Of a stretch of 64,000 bases of DNA, positions 58,094 through 64,000 are shown piece after piece. Origin of the DNA: Culex pipiens pallens (taxonomy: Eukaryota; Arthropoda; Insecta; Diptera; Culicidae); contig NC_068938.1 of the NCBI RefSeq assembly GCF_016801865.2, positions 33,300,129-33,364,128 of the forward strand, written 5' to 3'. The number at the start of each line of letters is the position of its first letter. The first letter of the stretch is position 1. The translations under genes and the position numbers were made by a program. The notes below the pieces were generated by a model. The model ran no database searches. It was not told the origin of the DNA and saw only the letters and a program-made list of their open reading frames with translations.

Positions 58094-58966
58094 TAATGAG
58101 CAGTTCTCTACGAAATCGATCTTTTTTTTTATTTTTGTATTTTTTTAATCGGGCTGAACCTTGTATAGTGCTTTCGGTATGCCCAAAGAAGCCATTTTAC
58201 ATCATTGATTTATCCACATAATTTTCCATACAAATTTGGCAGCTGGCTATACAAAAATGATGAATGAAAATTCAAAAATCTGTATCTTTGATGGAATTTT
58301 TTGATGGATTTGGTGTCTTCAGCAAAGTTGTAGGTATGGATAAGGGCTACACTGAAAAAAAACACGGCATAAAAAAATTTGGTTATTTAGAATATCACTT
58401 CTTGTCACTAAACTCAATTGGCAAAAAACACTATTTTTATTTATTTTTTATGTGTTTTTGGGAACATCAAACTTTTCAGAAATTTCCAGGTTAGGCAAAA
58501 ATCTTTGAACGAGTAATGAATTAATGAATCGATACTGATTTTTTCAAAAATTCAAAACATTGTTCGCCAATTGGTCGGCCGCCTAATATATCAAAAGGGC
58601 GTAGTATTGAATGTTTGGACCTTTTTAAAAGTTAGTCTCAATTTGAAAATTTAAAAAAAAATGTTTTCGAAAAAATCGGAAAATTTCACAAATATTTCAT
58701 ATTTTAACTTTGTAAATCGGACCATTAGTTGCTGAGATATCGACATTAGAAAATGGTGGGTTGTTTGGGTATGACTTAGAAAACATCAATTTTCCTGTTT
58801 TTAACGCTTGACATGGCAATATCTCAGCAACAAAGGGTCGTATCAAACAAGTTCTAAAAAGCAAAATATAGAGAATTTTTTCAGCTTTTCAAAAAACTTG
58901 TTTTCAAAGGTGGGCAAACAGGTGCACTTTAAAAAAAATGAAAAACTGCTGCTATTTTCAAAAAAG

Positions 58967-61437
58967 CAGGGCTGCGGAGTCGGGTCATATTTCAAGCGAC
59001 TCCGACTCCGACTCCGACTCCGGCTTTCTGAGTTAAGCCGACTCCGACTCCGACTCCGGCTCCGGCTTACCACAAATTGTTGACTCCGGCCTACCAACTC
59101 TAGCTGACTCCGACTCCGACTCCGACTCCGACTCCAGCTTTCCAAAATTTGTTGACTCCAGCTCCGACTCCAACTCCGACACCTAATCTGTATTTTAAAT
59201 ATTAAAAAAAAACGCATTTTCAGCACAACAATTGGACCATTTTATTTAACAGCATCTTATTCCAGCGAACTTCCACAGAACTTTGACATTCAATTAAAGC
59301 TAATTAAAAGCGTTTTCAACTGGAATCGAGTGATAAATAGCTCAATAAAAAGTGAGCAAGCAAGTTTCTATCAAAAGTTATGCAAAATTAGTTGTTTAAA
59401 TAGTGAAAATCAGCAAATTGGATGGAGTTAGGAGCGAGTGCTTATCCTGACAAACATACGAGAATTTCCCCTACTTAAATTTACTTTCATTTTTTTAAGT
59501 TAATAGCCTAGCTACACTAATTTTCAATTGTTTTTTTTCAGTAAGTTTTCATTTACTGAAAATAAGCACAGATTTCCGTAAATTTTACTGAATTCAGTAA
59601 TGAGAAATTGGTGTGCAGTAACTATCAAAGATACCCTGGTTTTGAAATAAACAATTTTGAAAGTAACTATTTTTAAAGCTTTTTTGAATGAATGAGAAGA
59701 CGTACACTGACATTGTGTGATCCAGCCCAGTACACACATTAAACATACAAATCATGAGAAAATTCTAATATTTGAAAAATAATTTAAATAACATGCTCAT
59801 TTTCATTTCTTTTGTGTCGCTGTTTGTGTGCTTGGGTGCGTGGTTATTATAATTAAATAATGGCATCATTAGTGCGCTGACCACGGCGACGCGCTGTCTT
59901 GTTTTTGCATGCTTATTTTCATTTCTTTTGTGTCGCTGTTTGAGTGCTTGGGTGCGTGGTTATTATATATAGGTGATGGGATTTTATTAAATGATCATTA
60001 TATTGCATTATTATATTTAATTGATTATATAACCACACTATATTTTACACTTAACACACAATACAAAACACATATGGAACTGTAAACAGGAGCGTTTGGT
60101 ACGGTATGTCCACGCATCCTTCCCCCCCTGTAGGTTCTGTGAAATGTGATCCGTTCTCAGAATCCTCTCTGCGCTAAACACAACGTAGTAGGGCTGGCCG
60201 CTTTAATTTTTGCAATGCATTTTCGGGTGTTCTCGGATGTACTGCAATTATTAATAATGACAAGAAAAGTGCTTGGGGCGTAATCTAATCACAAGACTTT
60301 CCAGCATGCTTTCATCGGACTGGCTGCGTTTGTGTTAGATTAGATTAGATTAGATTAGATTAGATTAGATATTTGAAAAATAATTTAAATAATATCAATT
60401 ATATCATCCAGATTTAAGGCATTAAAAAAAACTTGTTCAACGTTATTATTTAAGGATCAACACTTTAAAAGTTTTGTAGAGAAATTGTAAACATTGGGGT
60501 AATCGATAAATGTAATAAATTCAATGAATCGTACACGCAAAGTTGCATATGCGAGGCATAAGAGCGCGTGTTTAACTGTATTTCAAAATTAGCTTATTGT
60601 CGATATTTTTGTCAGTTGGAAAAGTTTTGAGCACGACACTTTGATTTGTTTTTATTTACATTCAAAATGAACATGTTACGTTCCAAGTAGAAGATTGATA
60701 TAATAGTTGATATTGCGCAATTCTCACTGACTTGGACTTCGCACTAAATTATTGCTATCGATCGCACTATTCCGACTTGTCAGCTGCCTTGAGAAATTTT
60801 AATTTTCTCAAAAAATGATCAAAGCGAGACGATGTTGCTCACCTGTCAATCGCAATTTTAAAGTGCGAATGTCCAGTTTGGAGGAAAATGCGACTGGAAA
60901 TGTAAATAAACAACTGCTGGTTGCCTAGTTTTTGGAAATTTTGTTGTCAAAAGTGCGAGAGAAAAGAGCGGGCAAAATCCAAGTTACAGTGCAAGGATCA
61001 ATAATGTTTAAAAAACATAATTATTTTTGTTAAATACTGACAGTGAGCTTTCCAATCACAATAAAAATGCTTCGAAAACATCATGGTATCTGATAAATAT
61101 CTTGAACCAAAAAATAAATTAAACAAAAAAATGTCATTGCAGTGCACACAATTCAATAAATAAATTTAAAATATAAAAAATGGGATTAACCTGAATTATA
61201 ACAAATATTGAACAATAAATAAGTTCGTAGATTATATTACATTTTTTGCCAACTCCGACTCCGGGTCTATCAGAAATTTACGACTCCGACTCCAGCTCAT
61301 ACAATCTAGCCGACTCCGACTCCGACTCCAGCTATTAGAGTTTTGACGACTCCGACTCCGACTCCGACTCCAGGTCCCCAAAAAGACCCGACTCCACCGA
61401 CTCCGGCTCCGACTCCGACTCCGACTCCACAGCCCTG
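58967..61437. mobile_element. 2.47-kb hAT-like element with CCGACT hexamer arrays
   Basis: The ends are CAGGGCTGCGGAGTCGG and, inverted, CAGGGCTGTGGAGTCGG. The flanks are a perfect 8-bp duplication CAAAAAAG (58,959-58,966 and 61,438-61,445). Both subterminal regions (about 58,998-59,190 and 61,254-61,436) are arrays of GACTCC/CCGACT hexamers. CAGGG ends plus 8-bp duplications indicate hAT. The middle is AT-rich and lacks a transposase frame. A 577-bp retroposon is inserted at 59,792-60,368. A serine/arginine-rich minus-strand frame over the left array is a repeat artefact. Confidence 0.93.
59792..60368 (+). mobile_element. Short retroposon with GATTA tail, copy 2 (nested)
   Basis: It is flanked by an exact 24-bp direct repeat (59,768-59,791 and 60,369-60,392, containing TTTGAAAAATAATTTAAAT). 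The 3' tail is a run of GATTA pentamers, and the body matches copy 1 at 19,466-19,931. The 5' part carries a segment (CATGCTCATTTTC, then TGTGTCGCTGTTTG, then GTGCGTGGTTATTAT) twice, at about 59,792-59,850 and 59,908-59,967, like tandem promoter monomers of some LINEs. No coding frame. Confidence 0.9.
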
Positions 61438-61965
61438 CAAAAAAGTTACCTAAAAATGGCTTTGTTTAGAAAACGGTGCAATTTATCAAAATTTCACTAA
61501 AGTTCTTTTTGATTTCAAATTTGATTTTACATCGAAAAATGAAGTTGAACAATTTTGTCGACCAATATTTCAATTATTTGAAATAATCTGTATTGATTCA
61601 AAAATTTATACCTGGGTCAAAGATTTTTTGCAACATTTCAAAAAATAAAAAATAAATCGAAATAGTTTTTTTTTGCAAATCAAGTTATCGTTAAATTAAA
61701 AATCACCATTTTTTTTAATAACTGTGTATTTTTTTAATATAGTCATTATCCATACCTACAACTTTGCCAAAGACACCAAATCGATTAAAAATTCTTTCTG
61801 CAGATACAGATTTTTGAATTTTCATGCATCATTTTTGTATGGACAGCTGCCAAATTTGTATGGGAAATTATATGGACAAACTAATAATGCAAAATGGCTT
61901 CTTTGGACATACCGAAGGTACCAAAAAAGTTTCAGCCGAATGACCGAAATCTGAGAGAATTGCTC

Positions 61966-64000
61966 TGATAATAAAACATAACACTTTTATCATTCTAATC
62001 GTTTGAGCAAAATTACATGCAACACAAAATATAAAGAGATGAGAAAAATATAGTGTTTTCCAACAATTATAACCTGTACTTAAAACAATTCTAAGCAAAA
62101 TAATGTGTCGTAAAAGTAAATAAATGGTATGAAATTGTAAAGGTATCAATCCTTAATGTAATTACTCAATTAAATATATTTGAAAAAGTAGGAAGCTAAT
62201 AAGTAATAAGTTGCAATCAATTTTGCATCCATATAACAAAAAAGTTTATTCAACAGTTTTGATGCATCAAATTTCATTACAAAAGTTTAAATATCAGTTC
62301 ACCCCCTTCAAGCCATAGTTCCCTGCGCTTACATTGTAATCAGCAGCAGTTATGTTGTGCCTAATGAGTTACTTCTGTTCGGTTCACGGTTCGTTTGACC
62401 AGCTCAGCAGTGATACAGGTAATTGAATTTGACGTGCAACGTGACGTGAAACAATGTTTGTCATGTTTTCCCCCAGTTTTTTTTCCTGCCTCATTTCTCG
62501 TCCCCATCTGTGCAGGTCGGAATTTCAAAATTTTCCTGTAATGAGCCAACATGATTTATCAATTCCGAGGACGACATCATTACTCGCCTGACAGCAAATG
62601 TGTTTCAGGAACTTGGGGGTTGAATGAAAATAGAATTTCAACCTAATGTTGGCACATTTCGCTGAAATGTGCTGTAACCAACCAGTTCTACCCACACTCG
62701 TAAAGTGCTTCCAGGATTGCTTTAAAAAGCTTTCCCATTTTCCTCCGGAAAAGCACGTACTTCTGCAGCATCTTCTTGACCCCACAGGGGAAAACCCTCC
62801 CCCCATTTTCACTATATCTGTCTTTGTACCCGGCACCGCACAAAGAAGTGAAAGAAAAGTATTTCTCCCCCCCCCCTCGTTCTTCTTCATTATCAGTAAA
62901 TGCGAGGGTGTTTGAAGTCACATACAAATACCCACCCCAACACAAAGCTCCAATTCTTATCAGCTTCCAAAGCTTTTTCCCACAAACACACACACACGTG
63001 TCACACGTGGCACTCGAGGGATAAAGCGGAGCAAAAGTGGTGGCTTTTTCGTCCACCGCTCAGGGAGTTGCTTTCTTTTGCGAACTTTCTTTCGGATAGT
63101 TTGGTTCTGTGTCAGTTTTTTTTGTTGTCGGTTGACACTGGAAGGTCTGTTCCGGAATTGGCCCTGACTTGACTTGGCAGTCGTCAGGTTGAACCACTCC
63201 GGTGACACAGTCGGTTTCGCCCGAAGTCACCTACGGGATTAAAACTTTGTGTTCGCGTGTTTTCTTGGAAGGGAAAGTGCGAGCGAGCAGTGGATGTGTA
63301 TTTTCGAAAGTGAGCGAAGTTTTAAATTGAAATGGGAAGCTGTTCGGGGCAACTGATTTTACCTTTTGAAAGTTTAACTGCGGTGTTTTGGGAAAATTAA
63401 CAAGAATTAACTGTGATTTTTTACTGGGAGGAGTTTCACGGAACTTGAAATATGCGTGTGTACGACCATGACATAGTATTATCCAAAAGAAACCGACTCC
63501 AACCACATCTCCGTTACAAAGTTTGACTCCAGCTTCAGTACTTGACCCCACCGACTCCGGTTTCAAATCGAATTTCGATTCCACAACCCTGCGTATATTC
63601 GTTGGAAAATTCTTTCAAAATGATTTGAACTTGAAACATTATCAAACTAGGGTGAATCGAATTTGACTTTAAGCCTTCCGTTGCATAACAAATTTGACAG
63701 AGAATGCTCAAGTTTTGGTGTAGACGGATGTAAATTTAATACTTATGGATACAGGTTTGATTCCTGTAACGTCAAACAAAAACGATGACACAACCATCTT
63801 CCTGTCATTTTCGTCACTGCTTTTTGTTTCCTATTTTTGCATGCATTTCTGTGAAAAGCTCAAAACTCAACCCAGACCACACATAACCATATCGTTCGGC
63901 AGCGGCCAGTACCATCCATAAACCATTTCCGAGTGTCATCATATATGTAGTGGACAGTTTCCTCTTTCAACATGTGTGTGTGTGTGTCTGCGTGTGTTCT
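61966..64000. other. No supportable gene; includes a decayed hAT end
   Basis: About 62,280-63,450 has balanced composition with frames of 63 to 122 codons on both strands that I do not recognise. At 63,490-63,592, CGACTCCAACC, then TTGACTCCAGC, then CCACCGACTCCGG, ending CCACAACCCTG, is a decayed right end of the CAGGGCTG element family seen complete at 58,967-61,437. A GT-rich run closes the window (63,973-63,998). Confidence 0.45.

Larger units (their letters stand above)
58098..61965. mobile_element. GAGCAATT-type foldback element hosting a hAT-like insertion
   Basis: It starts GAGCAGTTCTCT (58,098) and ends AGAGAATTGCTC (61,965). The 4-bp flanks are TAAT and TGAT, a possible duplication with one mismatch. 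The left arm ends near the inverted centre at about 58,610, and the right arm continues and is broken at 58,967-61,437 by another element. Without the insertion it is about 1.4 kb. Confidence 0.7.

Noticed and set aside
58843..59226. Serine/arginine-rich 127-codon frame resembling an SR protein
   Set aside because: It is a translation of the GACTCC/CCGACT hexamer array at a transposon end.

Overview
The window is AT-rich, intron-like eukaryotic DNA packed with small transposable elements. The combination of tRNA-derived SINEs, hAT-like, TTAA-flanked and TA-flanked miniature elements, and long foldback elements of the kind common in culicine mosquitoes suggests a mosquito, most likely Culex. 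The organism call is from memory of such repeats and was not checked by a search.

I can support only one piece of a cellular protein gene: a short exon on the minus strand at 50,071-50,156. It carries a start codon and the first 28 codons of a TMTC protein (ER transmembrane and TPR-repeat O-mannosyltransferase targeting cadherins, closest by eye to TMTC1/2). It has a clean splice acceptor and donor. Everything to its left would be the next intron (at least 50 kb) and everything to its right the preceding intron or 5' region (at least 13.8 kb). I found no second TMTC exon. At 14,772/14,773, also on the minus strand, a strong splice acceptor directly abuts a strong donor. This zero-length-exon arrangement is what a recursive (ratchet) splice site looks like, and it is the most interesting regulatory candidate here.

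Layout. 0-3.5 kb: a tRNA-like unit, an AT-rich miniature element with a 473-bp hAT-like element nested in it, and a second hAT-like element. 5.9-7 kb: a degenerate CTCA repeat interrupted by a miniature element, then a tiny inverted-repeat element. 9.2-12.1 kb: two nested TA-flanked elements, the inner one holding an intron-containing, polyadenylation-signal-bearing unit that looks like captured gene sequence. 12-24.9 kb: eroded repeats, the candidate recursive splice site, a 160-bp-TIR element, a retroposon with a GATTA tail and the second 473-bp element in inverted orientation. 24.9-27.9 kb: two roughly 0.8-kb GTTTTTT arrays flanking retroelement-like DNA. 29.5-34.2 kb: hAT remnants, a SINE with 12-bp target duplications, a TTAA-flanked element and a 1.48-kb retroposon with 25-bp target duplications. 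34.2-42.4 kb: mostly featureless apart from a small palindrome. 42.4-45.8 kb: a foldback element, then a tandem repeat split by a 1.34-kb hAT-like element that itself contains a smaller element. 46.4-50 kb: half of a foldback element, a 495-bp hAT-like element and a small inverted repeat. 50.1 kb: the TMTC exon. 52.2-54.9 kb: a 1.92-kb near-complete palindrome inside a TTAA-flanked element. 58.1-62 kb: a three-level nest (foldback, hAT-like, retroposon).

Most element boundaries rest on target-site duplications (TSDs) read directly from the sequence. None of the elements shows a transposase or reverse-transcriptase ORF, so all look non-autonomous.
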